Assembly: GCA_013376985.1 (NCBI GenBank)
Contig: JACABB010000022.1
Span: 1 to 64,000, forward strand
Direction: 5' to 3'
DNA length: 64,000 nucleotides
Origin: Bacteroidales bacterium
Lineage (GTDB): Bacteria > Bacteroidota > Bacteroidia > Bacteroidales > Tenuifilaceae
Shown: positions 35,909-45,197 of the stretch, piece after piece
Position numbering within the stretch: the first letter of the stretch is position 1
How the letters are laid out: the number at the start of each line of letters is the position of its first letter
The notes under the pieces: model-generated
Databases searched by the model: none
What the model was told of the DNA's origin: nothing
What the model saw: the letters and a program-made list of their open reading frames with translations, nothing else
Position numbers and translations under genes: made by a program

Positions 35909-37765
35909 ATGGACAGGAATACGATTATTGGAATAGTTTTGATTTTTGGAATACTAATCTTGTTTGGCTATCTCAACACTCCTTCGAAGGAACAAGTTGC
36001 TGCACAACAGCGCAAAAACGATTCAATTGCAAGAGTTAATGCTGAGATGTTGCAACAACAAAAGGCTTCTGAGATAGAAAAGGGAAACACGAAAAGTGAT
36101 TCAACTCATAGAAAAGAACAGGAAAAACAGTTGGGTTCTTTTGCTTCATCGTTGAGTGGCGAGAAAAGGATGATTACTCTGGAAAATGATTTGATGAAGG
36201 TTAAGGTATCTACTCTTGGTGGAAGAATTTATTCAGTTGAGCTAAAAAAATACAAGACCTATGACGGACAACCTTTAATTTTATTTAATGGTGATGAGAA
36301 TTCATTTGGCTTACAGTTCTGGGGTAATAACAACGATATACAAACCCAAAATCTCTATTTTGCTCCCAATAGGGCTGATTCTGTGATTAAGGTTCAGGGT
36401 AGTGAACCACAGAAGTTAACTATGCGATTAAGTGCCGGTGCTAATTCCTACATTGATTATATCTACACATTAAAGGCCGATAGCTATTTGATGGATTTTG
36501 ATATCCATTTTTCAGGTATGGCTAGCGTATTTAGTGGGAAAGTGAACTCAATAGATCTTAATTGGTTTTCTACAATGCCTCAGCTGGAAAAAGGAGCTCA
36601 AAACGAAACCCGATACACATCTATTTTTTATAACTACCCTAATGAAGAGTATGAAGAGATTGCTTCAAGTGGCAGTACTACTAAAAAAGATATCACCACC
36701 AAAATAAAATGGGTGGCATTTAAACACCAATTTTTTTCATCCATTTTAGTAGCAAAATCAGATTTTGCTAATGCAAATTTTGTTTCTGCTGCATCGAATG
36801 ATCCTAAAAGTTTAAGAAATTTTTCTGCTCGCCTATCTCTACCTATTCAGGATGGGAATAACGAAACCGTTTCGTTAAACTTTTTCTTTGGACCAAATCA
36901 CTTTAAAACCTTACAATCTTATAATCTTGGTTTTGAGAAGGTAGTTCCTTTAGGTAAATGGATTATTAAATGGATTAATAGGTACGTGATAATCCCCGTT
37001 TTTAATATACTTGGAAGTAGGATTGCTAGTTATGGTCTAATTATCTTTTTGCTTACACTTTTAATCAAACTAGTATTATTCCCATTAACCTATAAATCAT
37101 ATTTGAGTTCAGCTAAAATGCGTGTGCTCAAACCGCAGGTTGATGAAATTAATAAAAAGTATCCAAATAAAGCAGATGCAATTAAGAAGCAGCAAACGGT
37201 TATGGCTCTTTACCGTAAGGTTGGGGTTAATCCAATGGGTGGTTGTATTCCAATGCTAATCCAATTCCCATTCCTGATTGCAATGTTCCGTTTCTTCCCT
37301 GCTTCATTCGAACTTCGTCAACAGAGTTTTTTATGGGCAGAGGATCTATCATCCTATGACTCTATTCTAAATTTGCCATTTACAATCCCTCAGTTTGGAG
37401 CGCACATCAGTTTATTCACGCTTTTAATGGCTGTAGCTTTATTTATTACATCAAAAATGAATGCCGATCAGATGGGCGATACAAATGCTCAACTTCCCGG
37501 CATGAAATTTATGATGATTTACCTTATGCCTGTTATGATGATTGTTTGGTTTAATAACTATGCTTCTGGTTTGAGTTACTACTATTTTCTATCTAACATG
37601 TTTACACTAGGTCAAACATTATTGATTAGAAGATTTGTTGATGATGAAGCCATACTTGCTAAACTTCATGAGAATGCTAAAAAACCTGTTAAGAAGTCCA
37701 GATTCCAAGAAAAACTTGAACAGATAGCCAAACAGCAGGAAATACAGAAGGGTAAGCGAAAATAG
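35909..37765 (+). CDS. yidC: Membrane protein insertase YidC
   Basis: 618 residues. An N-terminal membrane anchor (about residues 5-23) leads to a large periplasmic beta domain (about 85-350), then the conserved 60KD_IMP core with hydrophobic segments near 365-390, 435-455, 495-515 and 535-575. The core contains the positively charged SAKMRVLKPQVDEINKKYP cytoplasmic region and NPMGGCIPMLIQFPF. The tail is strongly basic. Inserts membrane proteins with or without SecYEG. Start ATG at 35909. Confidence 0.96.
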   Translation: MDRNTIIGIVLIFGILILFGYLNTPSKEQVAAQQRKNDSIARVNAEMLQQQKASEIEKGNTKSDSTHRKEQEKQLGSFASSLSGEKRMITLENDLMKVKVSTLGGRIYSVELKKYKTYDGQPLILFNGDENSFGLQFWGNNNDIQTQNLYFAPNRADSVIKVQGSEPQKLTMRLSAGANSYIDYIYTLKADSYLMDFDIHFSGMASVFSGKVNSIDLNWFSTMPQLEKGAQNETRYTSIFYNYPNEEYEEIASSGSTTKKDITTKIKWVAFKHQFFSSILVAKSDFANANFVSAASNDPKSLRNFSARLSLPIQDGNNETVSLNFFFGPNHFKTLQSYNLGFEKVVPLGKWIIKWINRYVIIPVFNILGSRIASYGLIIFLLTLLIKLVLFPLTYKSYLSSAKMRVLKPQVDEINKKYPNKADAIKKQQTVMALYRKVGVNPMGGCIPMLIQFPFLIAMFRFFPASFELRQQSFLWAEDLSSYDSILNLPFTIPQFGAHISLFTLLMAVALFITSKMNADQMGDTNAQLPGMKFMMIYLMPVMMIVWFNNYASGLSYYYFLSNMFTLGQTLLIRRFVDDEAILAKLHENAKKPVKKSRFQEKLEQIAKQQEIQKGKRK

Positions 37766-37787
37766 AAAATTCAATATTTAGTACTTT

Positions 37788-37819
37788 AAAGGCGCAATCA
37801 TATGGATTGCGCCTTTTTT
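37788..37819 (+). terminator. Intrinsic terminator after yidC
   Basis: AAAGGCGCAATC (37788-37799) and GATTGCGCCTTT (37805-37816) form a perfect 12-bp stem with a five-base loop, followed by T residues. Confidence 0.9.
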
Positions 37820-37967
37820 ATTTATACTAGTCCTAAAACAATATGTTGTATAGCCATGTTTTTAAGCCTATCGGGAATTTGTAGAATATATAAACAATTT
37901 GCTTATTTTGCCGTTAATAAAACAAGTAATTGCAGAAAAAAATTCTATTAAAATATCTCAATAATTT

Positions 37968-39662
37968 ATGAATAAAACGCTTTTAATCCGTGATGTTACG
38001 CTTCGCGATGGTCAGCAATCACTTTTCGCAACCAGAATGACTCAAAAACAAGTTGATAGGGTTTTGCCTTTATTTAAGGAGGCAAAGTTTTATGCAATGG
38101 AGGTCTGGGGGGGTGCTGTTCCAGATTCTATAATGCGTTATCTTAATGAAGACCCATGGGAAAGACTAGAGAAGATTAAAAGTGTAATTGGAGATGTTTC
38201 AAAGTTAACAGCCCTTTCACGAGGGCGCAATTTATTTGGCTACAATCCATACCCCGAAGAGGTAATTGAAGGATTTAATCGAAATGCTGTTCAATCGGGT
38301 ATTTCGATAATGCGAATTTTTGATGCGCTTAATGATACTGAAAATATACGTAGTACTATTAAATATGTTAAGGAGAATGGTGGAATAGCAGATGCTACTG
38401 TTTGCTACACAGTTGATCCAAAATTCACAACAAATGACAGGATAAGATCAATTCTGAAGGGGAAGTCGCTTCCTAAAAAGATATTCAGCATCGAATATTT
38501 TGTTAATAAAGCCAAAGAACTTGAGGCAATGGGTGCTGACATGATTTCTTTAAAGGATATGGCAGGTTTGGTTACCCCAGAAAGATCAAGTGAAATTATC
38601 TCAGCCCTTAAGAAGGCTCTTACTGTTCCCGTTGATTTTCATACACATTGCACTCCAGGTTATGGTTTAGCTGCCACTTTGATGGCAATTATTAAAGGTG
38701 TTGATATAGTAGATACTGCAATTTTTAACTTTGCTGGTGGACCCGCCGCTCCTTCATTTGAAATCATTCAAATTTTCTGTAATAAACTAGGTATTGATAC
38801 CGGCGTAAATCTTGATGCTGTTGTTAAAATTAATAATGAGCTGAAAGAGATTCGTAAGGAGTTAATAGAATTTGATAGTTACCAGCTTTTTCCATTAGAG
38901 TTTGATATTACAAAGGATACATTGCCTGCAAATATTGACAAACACTTTGATAATGCAATTTTGTTTGCTAAAAATAGTAAGTACGATGAACTTTTAAATA
39001 GTTGCTTAGCTATTGAGAAATATTTTAACTTTCCGGAACCCGATGAAAATGTCAAATTTGCTGAAGTTCCAGGTGGTATGTATACCAACATGCTCGCTCA
39101 GCTTAAACAGCTTAAACTTGAGCAACTTCTACCTAGGGTATTGGAAATAATACCAACCGTGAGGTTAGCGTCAGGCTGCCCACCATTAGTTACACCTACA
39201 AGTCAAATAGTTGGTGTTCAGGCTGTGAATTGCGTTATTGATGAAAATAAAGGACTCCCTTTCTACTCTAATAAATCAATTCAATACGTTAATCTTGTAA
39301 AAGGTGTATATGGTAGAACGCCTATCCCTGTAGATCCTGAATTTCGTTTGCAAATAGCAGGTTTTAGAGATGAAAGACCTTATGATACTTCGAACTATCA
39401 AAAACAGCCAAATCCTATTTTCAAGGAATTTGGCGATGCAAAGTTAGCCGTAAATGAAAAGGAGGAACTTCTTCTCGAACTATTCCCAAATGTTGCAGAA
39501 AAATTTTTAAAGGATAGGATTGTAGCACGTTATATGGATGCTATTAGAAAAGAACAGGATAAAAAACGAAAAGCTATCGAGGCGGAAAAACGTAAATACG
39601 AAATGATGTCTAATGAAGAGAAACGTGAAAGATTACTTAATGGCTTGTTTAATGCATGGTAA
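37968..39662 (+). CDS. Biotin-dependent carboxyltransferase subunit (OadA/PycB-like), no biotin domain
   Basis: 564 residues. TIM-barrel carboxyltransferase: RDVTLRDGQQS (residues 8-18), the carboxylatable lysine in SLKDMAGL (Lys196) and the metal ligands DFHTHCTPG (His225, His227). The PYC_OADA domain continues to about 470. The C-terminus is a charged helix (KRKAIEAEKRKYEMMSNEEKRER) and there is no AMKM biotinyl-lysine domain, so biotin must be carried by a separate protein not found in this window. Could serve as oxaloacetate decarboxylase alpha, pyruvate carboxylase B or a transcarboxylase subunit; these cannot be told apart here. Confidence 0.85.
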   Translation: MNKTLLIRDVTLRDGQQSLFATRMTQKQVDRVLPLFKEAKFYAMEVWGGAVPDSIMRYLNEDPWERLEKIKSVIGDVSKLTALSRGRNLFGYNPYPEEVIEGFNRNAVQSGISIMRIFDALNDTENIRSTIKYVKENGGIADATVCYTVDPKFTTNDRIRSILKGKSLPKKIFSIEYFVNKAKELEAMGADMISLKDMAGLVTPERSSEIISALKKALTVPVDFHTHCTPGYGLAATLMAIIKGVDIVDTAIFNFAGGPAAPSFEIIQIFCNKLGIDTGVNLDAVVKINNELKEIRKELIEFDSYQLFPLEFDITKDTLPANIDKHFDNAILFAKNSKYDELLNSCLAIEKYFNFPEPDENVKFAEVPGGMYTNMLAQLKQLKLEQLLPRVLEIIPTVRLASGCPPLVTPTSQIVGVQAVNCVIDENKGLPFYSNKSIQYVNLVKGVYGRTPIPVDPEFRLQIAGFRDERPYDTSNYQKQPNPIFKEFGDAKLAVNEKEELLLELFPNVAEKFLKDRIVARYMDAIRKEQDKKRKAIEAEKRKYEMMSNEEKRERLLNGLFNAW

Positions 39663-39711
39663 GTAGAGGATGGAAGTCAGGAAGAATAAGTTAATTCTTA
39701 AAACAAAATAA

Positions 39712-39739
39712 AAAGCGACCTAATTATTTGGGTCGCTTT
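39712..39739. terminator. Bidirectional terminator between carboxyltransferase gene and ribH
   Basis: AAGCGACC and GGTCGCTT arms with A-rich left and T-rich right flanks, located between convergent genes. Serves both strands. Confidence 0.85.
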
Positions 39740-39761
39740 CATTTTGTATGTGTGACATTGT

Positions 39762-40265
39762 CTAATCCTCAAGTTCTTCCATCTCTTTTTGCAATGCGGC
39801 CATTTTAATAGCTGTAATTGCTGCTTCAACGCCTTTGTTACCATGCTTTCCACCTGAACGGGCAATCGCTTGTTCCATATTATTGGTTGTTAAAAGACCA
39901 AAAACGAAGGGGATATTATAGTTCATATTAAGTTCTGTAATTCCATGAGTTACACTTTGACAGATAAAATCAAAGTGACGGGTTTCGCCTTGAATTACAC
40001 AACCTAAACAGATAATAGCATCTAAATCGGCATATTCTGCCATAAACTGAGCGCCCAAGGTTAGTTCGAAACTTCCAGGAACATGTTTTACCAGAATATT
40101 ATCCTCTTTTGCTCCGTGTTCAATTAATGTTTTGTATGCTCCATCTAGTAATGCGTGGGTAATATCTGAATTCCAATCCGATACAACAATTCCGAAAATC
40201 ATTTTCTTTGCTGAAGGGATTTGATCAGGATTATAAGCGGATAGATTTGAATTCTTAGTTGCCAT
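39762..40265 (-). CDS. ribH: 6,7-dimethyl-8-ribityllumazine synthase
   Basis: 167 residues. Penultimate enzyme of riboflavin synthesis. Typical motifs: [16 protein letters not shown] (substrate loop), [26 protein letters not shown] with the catalytic histidine, and [15 protein letters not shown]. Full length. Separated from the upstream TPR gene by a terminator, so it should have its own promoter (TACCTTTA on the minus strand at 40288-40295 is one mismatch from consensus). Confidence 0.96.
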   Translation of the reverse strand: MATKNSNLSAYNPDQIPSAKKMIFGIVVSDWNSDITHALLDGAYKTLIEHGAKEDNILVKHVPGSFELTLGAQFMAEYADLDAIICLGCVIQGETRHFDFICQSVTHGITELNMNYNIPFVFGLLTTNNMEQAIARSGGKHGNKGVEAAITAIKMAALQKEMEELED

Positions 40266-40301
40266 GGCTTAATCAGTTAGTTTTGGGTAAAGGTAAAAAA
40301 A

Positions 40302-40323
40302 AACCAACCCATTCGGGTTGGTT
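40302..40323 (-). terminator. Terminator after TPR membrane protein gene
   Basis: AACCAACCC (40302-40310) and GGGTTGGTT (40315-40323) around a four-base loop. On the minus strand the stem is followed by a run of eight or more T residues, 20 bp after the stop of the TPR gene. Confidence 0.88.
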
Positions 40324-40342
40324 ATATGTGGATATCTTAATT

Positions 40343-41035
40343 TTAGTTTCCAAGTAAGGCTTTAACTCGTGTAATATCCTTTTCTATATCTCTTGCTTCT
40401 GAACTTTTTGGATATTTGTCTTTTATCTCTTCAAATGACTTAAGAGCTTTTTTATAATTCTTCATGGATTCGTATACAATACCTATTTTTTTCATAAAAA
40501 GAGGTGTTGTAAAATCATTCTCATTATAACCCGCTGCCTTTTCGTAGTAATTAACACCTTCATTAAGGTTGTTCAACTCCACGTAGCAATCTCCGATAGC
40601 ACCCAGTGCAAGTGGCGAAATAAGAAGATCTCCCGCATCAAATTTCTTTAAATAGGTTATTGCTTCTTGGTATTTACCTAATCCACGATATGAAATACCT
40701 GCGTAGTAGTATGCAAGATTTGCAGTCTTGGTTGGGCCATACTTGTTAATGATATCAAGTACTCCTAGGTAGTTTCCATCTCCATTCAGTACAAGTTTAA
40801 ACGAATCTTTTTCAAAATATTGTTCAGCCGCAAAAATTTGCGATTGAGCTTTCTCCTCCATAGGAGCAAGATATAATCTCTTATATCCAAGGTAGCCAAC
40901 AACAATAACAACAATTGCAAGAACTATAATGGTTAAACTCTTCTGGTTGTTCTCGATGTATCGTTCAGTTCTGGTTAAAGCATTCTCAAGTGATTCAACA
41001 CTATTCTCTGTTGTGTCTTTTTTATCTTTTGCCAT
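40343..41035 (-). CDS. Membrane-anchored TPR protein
   Basis: 230 residues. A soluble N-terminal arm is followed by one membrane helix (about 35-53: TIIVLAIVVIVVGYLGY) and tetratricopeptide repeats to the end (for example LAYYYAGISYRGLGKYQEAI and DCYVELNNLNEGVNYYEKA). Topology resembles YfgM/ancillary SecYEG-type TPR proteins, with the repeats outside the cytoplasm, but that equivalence is only an inference. Divergent from recF. Confidence 0.85.
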   Translation of the reverse strand: MAKDKKDTTENSVESLENALTRTERYIENNQKSLTIIVLAIVVIVVGYLGYKRLYLAPMEEKAQSQIFAAEQYFEKDSFKLVLNGDGNYLGVLDIINKYGPTKTANLAYYYAGISYRGLGKYQEAITYLKKFDAGDLLISPLALGAIGDCYVELNNLNEGVNYYEKAAGYNENDFTTPLFMKKIGIVYESMKNYKKALKSFEEIKDKYPKSSEARDIEKDITRVKALLGN

Positions 41036-41071
41036 AATGGTTAACGGTTTCTTTTTTTATTAAAGCAGACG

Positions 41072-41102
41072 CAAAAGTAATGGTTTTTAAGTTATATGGA
41101 AA
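41072..41102 (-). promoter_or_regulatory. Promoter of TPR membrane protein gene
   Basis: On the minus strand TTTC (41099-41102), 19 bases, then TACTTTTG (41072-41079). The -7 box is exact and the -33 box has one mismatch. Confidence 0.55.
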
Positions 41103-41123
41103 TTTTTTAGCAATAATTTAAGA

Positions 41124-41154
41124 TTGGTTTCACAGCTTTTCTTGTGTACATTTG
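41124..41154 (+). promoter_or_regulatory. Promoter of recF
   Basis: TTGG at 41124-41127, a spacer of 19 bases, then TACATTTG at 41147-41154, an exact TAnnTTTG match. Transcription would start near 41161, after the earlier in-frame ATG at 41144, so the gene must use the ATG at 41186. Confidence 0.6.
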
Positions 41155-41185
41155 TGACCAATGGAATACAGAATATTTTTTATTT

Positions 41186-42301
41186 ATGTTTTTGAAAAGC
41201 CTTACAGCGCTTAATTTTAAATCGTACAGTCAGGTTGAAGTGGAATTTCACCCAAAGTTGAACTGCTTTGTTGGTGATAATGGACAGGGAAAAACAAATC
41301 TACTCGACATAATTTACTACCTATCTATTTGTAAAAGCGCTTTTAATCCAGTCGATAGTCAGAATATTAAACATGCCGAGGATTTCTTTATTATTCAAGG
41401 GATTTATGATAGAGATGAAAAGGATGAGACTATATTTTGTGCTGTAAAGCAAAGCGAGGGGAAGGTCTTTAAAAGGAATGGGAAAGAATACCCGCGCCTT
41501 GCCGATCATGTTGGTTTACTACCCGTTGTAATTATCTCACCAGCCGATTTATCATTGATTGTTGATGGGAGTGAGGAGCGGAGGAAGTATATAAATAGTG
41601 TAATATCTCAATTCGACAGACAATATCTTGATGAATTGATAAGGTATAACAGAGTGCTTGCACAACGTAATAAGATGCTCAAGGATTTAGATGGTAGAAA
41701 TAATTTTAGTGTAGATTTGGTCGAGGTTCTAGACGAGCAGCTTGCAAAGATTGGGGAGATAATCTTCAAGAAAAGAAACGATTTTGTTGATAAGCTAATT
41801 CCTATTTTTCAAAATTACTATACCACTATATCGGGTAGAGAGGAGAAGGTTGAATTGGTTTACCAATCGCAAGTTAAAGACGAAGATTTTAGAACTTTGC
41901 TCAGTAGTAGTTTTTCAAAAGATCGAATGATTCAGTTTACGTCCGTTGGAATTCATAAAGATGATCTAACTCTGATGCTGAATAATCACCCTATAAAAAA
42001 GGAGGGCTCTCAGGGACAGCAAAAGACATATCTGATTGCTCTTAAACTAGCACAGTTTGAATTTATGAGGAGTATTTCAGGTGTTAGACCAATTTTACTA
42101 CTCGATGATATATTCGATAAATTGGATATTAATAGGGTCGAGAATTTTATTAAGTTAGTTTCTGATGATAGTTTTGGTCAGATTTTTATTACCGATACTA
42201 ATAAAGGGAGATTAAACGAAATCCTTGATCAACTTCATTCAGGCTTTAAACTATTTAGAGTAGATTCTGGCTCTGTGGCTGAAGTTGCAGGCAAAGACTA
42301 A
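41186..42301 (+). CDS. recF: DNA replication/repair protein RecF
   Basis: 371 residues from the ATG at 41186; this start puts LKSLTALNFKSY at the N-terminus as in the family. Walker A GDNGQGKT (residues 30-37), ABC signature-like EGSQGQQKTYLIALKLA and Walker B PILLLDDIFDKLD. Loads RecA at gaps together with RecOR. The next gene, 28 bp downstream, is a DciA-like DUF721 gene, the usual arrangement in this phylum. Confidence 0.95.
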   Translation: MFLKSLTALNFKSYSQVEVEFHPKLNCFVGDNGQGKTNLLDIIYYLSICKSAFNPVDSQNIKHAEDFFIIQGIYDRDEKDETIFCAVKQSEGKVFKRNGKEYPRLADHVGLLPVVIISPADLSLIVDGSEERRKYINSVISQFDRQYLDELIRYNRVLAQRNKMLKDLDGRNNFSVDLVEVLDEQLAKIGEIIFKKRNDFVDKLIPIFQNYYTTISGREEKVELVYQSQVKDEDFRTLLSSSFSKDRMIQFTSVGIHKDDLTLMLNNHPIKKEGSQGQQKTYLIALKLAQFEFMRSISGVRPILLLDDIFDKLDINRVENFIKLVSDDSFGQIFITDTNKGRLNEILDQLHSGFKLFRVDSGSVAEVAGKD

Positions 42302-42329
42302 TACTATTTTCAAACACCAATATTGAAAC

Positions 42330-42620
42330 ATGAGTAAGCATAATATGAAATCGTTAGGAGATGCTATTAATGAGTTTATTCATGAGCATAAACTTGAAGA
42401 AAAAATCTATGAGGTAAAAATAATCGATGAATGGAGTAAGATAATGGGGTACAATGTTTCAATTCTAACTCAGGGTATTGCCCTGAAAAATGGGAAACTA
42501 GTGGTAACCCTAAAATCATCTGTATTAAGGAATGAACTTCAAATGAGCAAGCAAAAGGTAATTACTATAATTAATAGTTACCTTGGTCAAAGTGTTGTTA
42601 GGGATATTATATTTAAATGA
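42330..42620 (+). CDS. DUF721 / DciA-like protein
   Basis: 96 residues. MKSLGDAINEFIHEHKLEEKIYEVKIIDEWSKIMG in two parts and the strand LVVTLKSSVLRNELQMSK match the DUF721 (DciA N-terminal-like) family. DciA proteins act as helicase operators during replication initiation in bacteria lacking DnaC, which suits its position after recF. Short, without extra C-terminal domain. Confidence 0.88.
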   Translation: MSKHNMKSLGDAINEFIHEHKLEEKIYEVKIIDEWSKIMGYNVSILTQGIALKNGKLVVTLKSSVLRNELQMSKQKVITIINSYLGQSVVRDIIFK

Positions 42621-42674
42621 AATTCAGTTTATTCCCCTTTTGTAATTACCAAAGCATTTAGTTTACAAATGTTT

Positions 42675-43124
42675 TTAAACGCTTTGCTTTTTGTTGTTCA
42701 GTATTTCCCAACCTTCAATTTCTCCTTCAATTACTGCAAAAAGTGGATGTGTTTCGAAGATTTTAATTGATTGGAAATCATTGTATTTATTTATATCTCG
42801 ATTATGTAGTTTGTTTAGTAGATGTTTTGCCTCATAATCAAGTTGTCCTTTGGTTACGGTTATCTTAGTGGGTGTGAAACTCCAATTTATTTTTTCTTTA
42901 TCAAAGTTATACTTTCTGCGAGAAGCCTCTAGGTATACTTCCTTTAGGTATTGGTTTATAGCATCAACAGGTATTTTTGAATTCTTAAATCGTTCAAGTT
43001 GCGGATGATTCTTATATCCTTTGGTTTTTCCCTCCAATACATTTTTTGCTAAAAGGGTTTCGCGCCATAAAGCAATTAACCCCTTAGAGTCAAGGTACTT
43101 TGGGTGTAATGACCAGATTCTCAT
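42675..43124 (-). CDS. Pyrimidine-dimer DNA glycosylase family protein
   Basis: 149 residues. MRIWSLHPKYLDSKGLIALWRETLLA matches the opening of the PF03013 family related to T4 endonuclease V. The glutamate corresponding to the catalytic Glu23 is probably Glu22 in WRETLL. T4 DenV uses the amine of Thr2 after Met removal; here residue 2 is Arg, and Met would normally not be removed, so catalytic equivalence is uncertain. Overlaps no gene; 25 bp downstream of the cysteine hydrolase gene and probably co-transcribed. Confidence 0.8.
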   Translation of the reverse strand: MRIWSLHPKYLDSKGLIALWRETLLAKNVLEGKTKGYKNHPQLERFKNSKIPVDAINQYLKEVYLEASRRKYNFDKEKINWSFTPTKITVTKGQLDYEAKHLLNKLHNRDINKYNDFQSIKIFETHPLFAVIEGEIEGWEILNNKKQSV

Positions 43125-43149
43125 ACTTTATAATAAAATCAATCGGTGC

Positions 43150-43698
43150 TTAATTTTCGTCTAAGTATTGTTTGGTCGTCTTAACTGTTGAGTAAAAATA
43201 GTTTAGTGCTGCTAAAAAACTTTTCTGAACCCCTTCCGCTTTTACCACCTGTCTGTCTATTTCTAGGTCTTTAGTTGCACAAGCATCTCCAATTAGTACG
43301 ATATTAAACCCAAAATCTTTTGCGGCTCTTGTGGTTGCATCAACACACATGTGAGTCATCATGCCACATATAACTAGATCGGTTATGTTTTTACTATTGA
43401 GATAGTCGAGCAATTCAGTTTCTCTAAAGCTATTTGGATAATGTTTGATAATTACTTTTTCCTGCTCGAATGGTTTTACGTTACTATGGATTTCAGCACC
43501 TTGGGTATTTGGTAGAAAAAATGTTGCTGTTGGGCGTGTTGAAATATGTTGGATGTGAATTACTGGTAGATTATTAGCCCGAAATCTATCTAAAATCTGA
43601 CGAGCATTTGAACTTGCCTTATTTGATCCCACAAGTGTCATGGTTCCATTTTCAAAATAGTCATTTTGAACGTCAATAATTAATAAAGCTGTTTTCAC
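43150..43698 (-). CDS. Isochorismatase-like cysteine hydrolase
   Basis: 182 residues. The catalytic triad is visible as Asp9 (LLIIDVQNDYF), Lys85 (VIIKHYPNSF) and Cys118 (GMMTHMCVDATTRA), with the cis-peptide CGMMTH before it. Family members hydrolyse nicotinamide, isochorismate, ureidoacrylate or related substrates. Substrate unknown. Confidence 0.9.
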   Translation of the reverse strand: MKTALLIIDVQNDYFENGTMTLVGSNKASSNARQILDRFRANNLPVIHIQHISTRPTATFFLPNTQGAEIHSNVKPFEQEKVIIKHYPNSFRETELLDYLNSKNITDLVICGMMTHMCVDATTRAAKDFGFNIVLIGDACATKDLEIDRQVVKAEGVQKSFLAALNYFYSTVKTTKQYLDEN

Positions 43699-43766
43699 GT
43701 ATTTGTTTTTTAAGATCTTATTGTTCTTGTATTATAGTTTTATAATATAGTTTCTGATGAAGACGA

Positions 43767-44498
43767 TTAAAGCACACCTTTGGTGTAAGATTTTTTTTTG
43801 TTCTTTTTTCCAATAGGGCATACTGATACGCATATCCCACAAATTCTTATATCAACATTAAATCGCTGTTTTGCCAATTGCCCACACATTTCTCTACATT
43901 TGAAAGCATCGAAAAATTTATCGCGGTGTAGGTTAATGTTCCATAGCTCTCCAGTTGCTGCTTGCGCTGGACATTTCTCAACACAAACATTGCATTTTCC
44001 GCATCTGCTTTCATCAATGGGAATGGAATTTATACCAGGATTTTTATTTATCAAAATGCTTACTAATCTTAATCGGGGACCAAATTGTGTCGAAATAAAT
44101 AAATCGGTTTTCCCAATCCAGCCAAGCCCAGCTCTTGTTGCCACCATCTTATGCGAAATGTCGACGGACAAATTATTCAAATAAGCCTTATACTCACTTG
44201 AATTTGTTGTAACTGTAGGATCAAGGACTATTGAATATACATTAATCTTATGTAACTCTTTTTTAATCTCCTCGGCCTTTGCTGCTAACTCATTATTAAC
44301 TCGTTGGTAATAGTTATAATACTCTATTGTTGGTCCATTAGCAATTGAATCGATAATTGTATCATCCAATATTTTGCCAATAGAGATTCCGTATTTATAA
44401 TCTCCGTATTTTCTGTCAATTAACCCGCTCAGATCTGCTGTGCCAACTAAAAACGTATCGTCCAGAAGTAGTTTATTTTGTAATAGACTTTTCAACAT
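43767..44498 (-). CDS. QueG-like double [4Fe-4S] protein
   Basis: 243 residues. The C-terminal region has two ferredoxin-type clusters: CGKCNVCVEKCP and CGICVSVCPIG, preceded by the AGLGWIGKTDLFIS motif seen in epoxyqueuosine reductase relatives. It is shorter than canonical QueG (about 350 residues) and lacks its full cobalamin-binding N-terminal domain, so it is probably a paralogue rather than the tRNA enzyme. The very basic tail (KKNKKKSYTKG) is unusual. Role unknown. Confidence 0.8.
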   Translation of the reverse strand: MLKSLLQNKLLLDDTFLVGTADLSGLIDRKYGDYKYGISIGKILDDTIIDSIANGPTIEYYNYYQRVNNELAAKAEEIKKELHKINVYSIVLDPTVTTNSSEYKAYLNNLSVDISHKMVATRAGLGWIGKTDLFISTQFGPRLRLVSILINKNPGINSIPIDESRCGKCNVCVEKCPAQAATGELWNINLHRDKFFDAFKCREMCGQLAKQRFNVDIRICGICVSVCPIGKKNKKKSYTKGVL

Positions 44499-44689
44499 CT
44501 ATTGTTATTGTTTTATAATAGTGAACACTTGCTTCTATAACCAAATAGCGAAATCTTATAGATGATTTTACTACTGGTCAATGGCTAAATAGCAAACATA
44601 TTCTTGTTTGTAATCAAGGTATATTATGAATAAACCCAAACTACAATTTTTTTTGTTAACACAAGCGATAGAAAATCTTTGTAGACCTT

Positions 44690-45109
44690 TTAATGTATTT
44701 CCCTTCGGGAGAAGAAAAAGCCCCACTCCCGTTCGGCATGTTCAACGCTATCGGAACCATGAACTGCATTTTGTGATGTGGTAGTCCCGTACTTCTTCCT
44801 TATAGTACCCTCTTGAGCTTCTGCGGGATCTGTTTTTCCAATCAACTTTCGGAACTCATTAACGGCATCGGGTTTTTCAAGAATAAGAGCCATTACTGGA
44901 CCCGAACTCATAAAGCATGTAAGACGTTCAAAAAACTCCTTTCCCCGATGTTCGCTATAAAACTGCTCTGCCTTTTCAAGCGTTAAAAGGGTAATTTTAA
45001 TTGCCCTTAGCTTAAATCCAGCCTTAAGAATTTCAAAAAGAATTTCACTGGTATAATCATTCTTAAAAGCATCTGGCTTAATCATTGCAAAAGTTAATGA
45101 TTTTTCCAT
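44690..45109 (-). CDS. ndk: Nucleoside diphosphate kinase
   Basis: 139 residues. Transfers the gamma-phosphate between nucleotides through a phosphohistidine, His117 in NAVHGSDSVEHA. MIKPDAFKN at the start and RKKYGTTT near the end are standard. Length is typical. Confidence 0.97.
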   Translation of the reverse strand: MEKSLTFAMIKPDAFKNDYTSEILFEILKAGFKLRAIKITLLTLEKAEQFYSEHRGKEFFERLTCFMSSGPVMALILEKPDAVNEFRKLIGKTDPAEAQEGTIRKKYGTTTSQNAVHGSDSVEHAEREWGFFFSRREIH

Positions 45110-45169
45110 AGTAGTTTTTTTTCCAAAATAACAAATATTTTTCTGTATCCGAATACGTTTTTTTTATTA

Positions 45170-45177
45170 TATCTTTG
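45170..45177 (+). promoter_or_regulatory. -7 box of the nrnA-FKBP cluster
   Basis: TATCTTTG, an exact TAnnTTTG match, 20 bases before the ATG of the nrnA-like gene at 45198. The -33 position is not TTTG. It would drive the five-gene cluster to 49590. Confidence 0.5.
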
Positions 45178-45197
45178 AAGCCAAAATAGTTTATATA

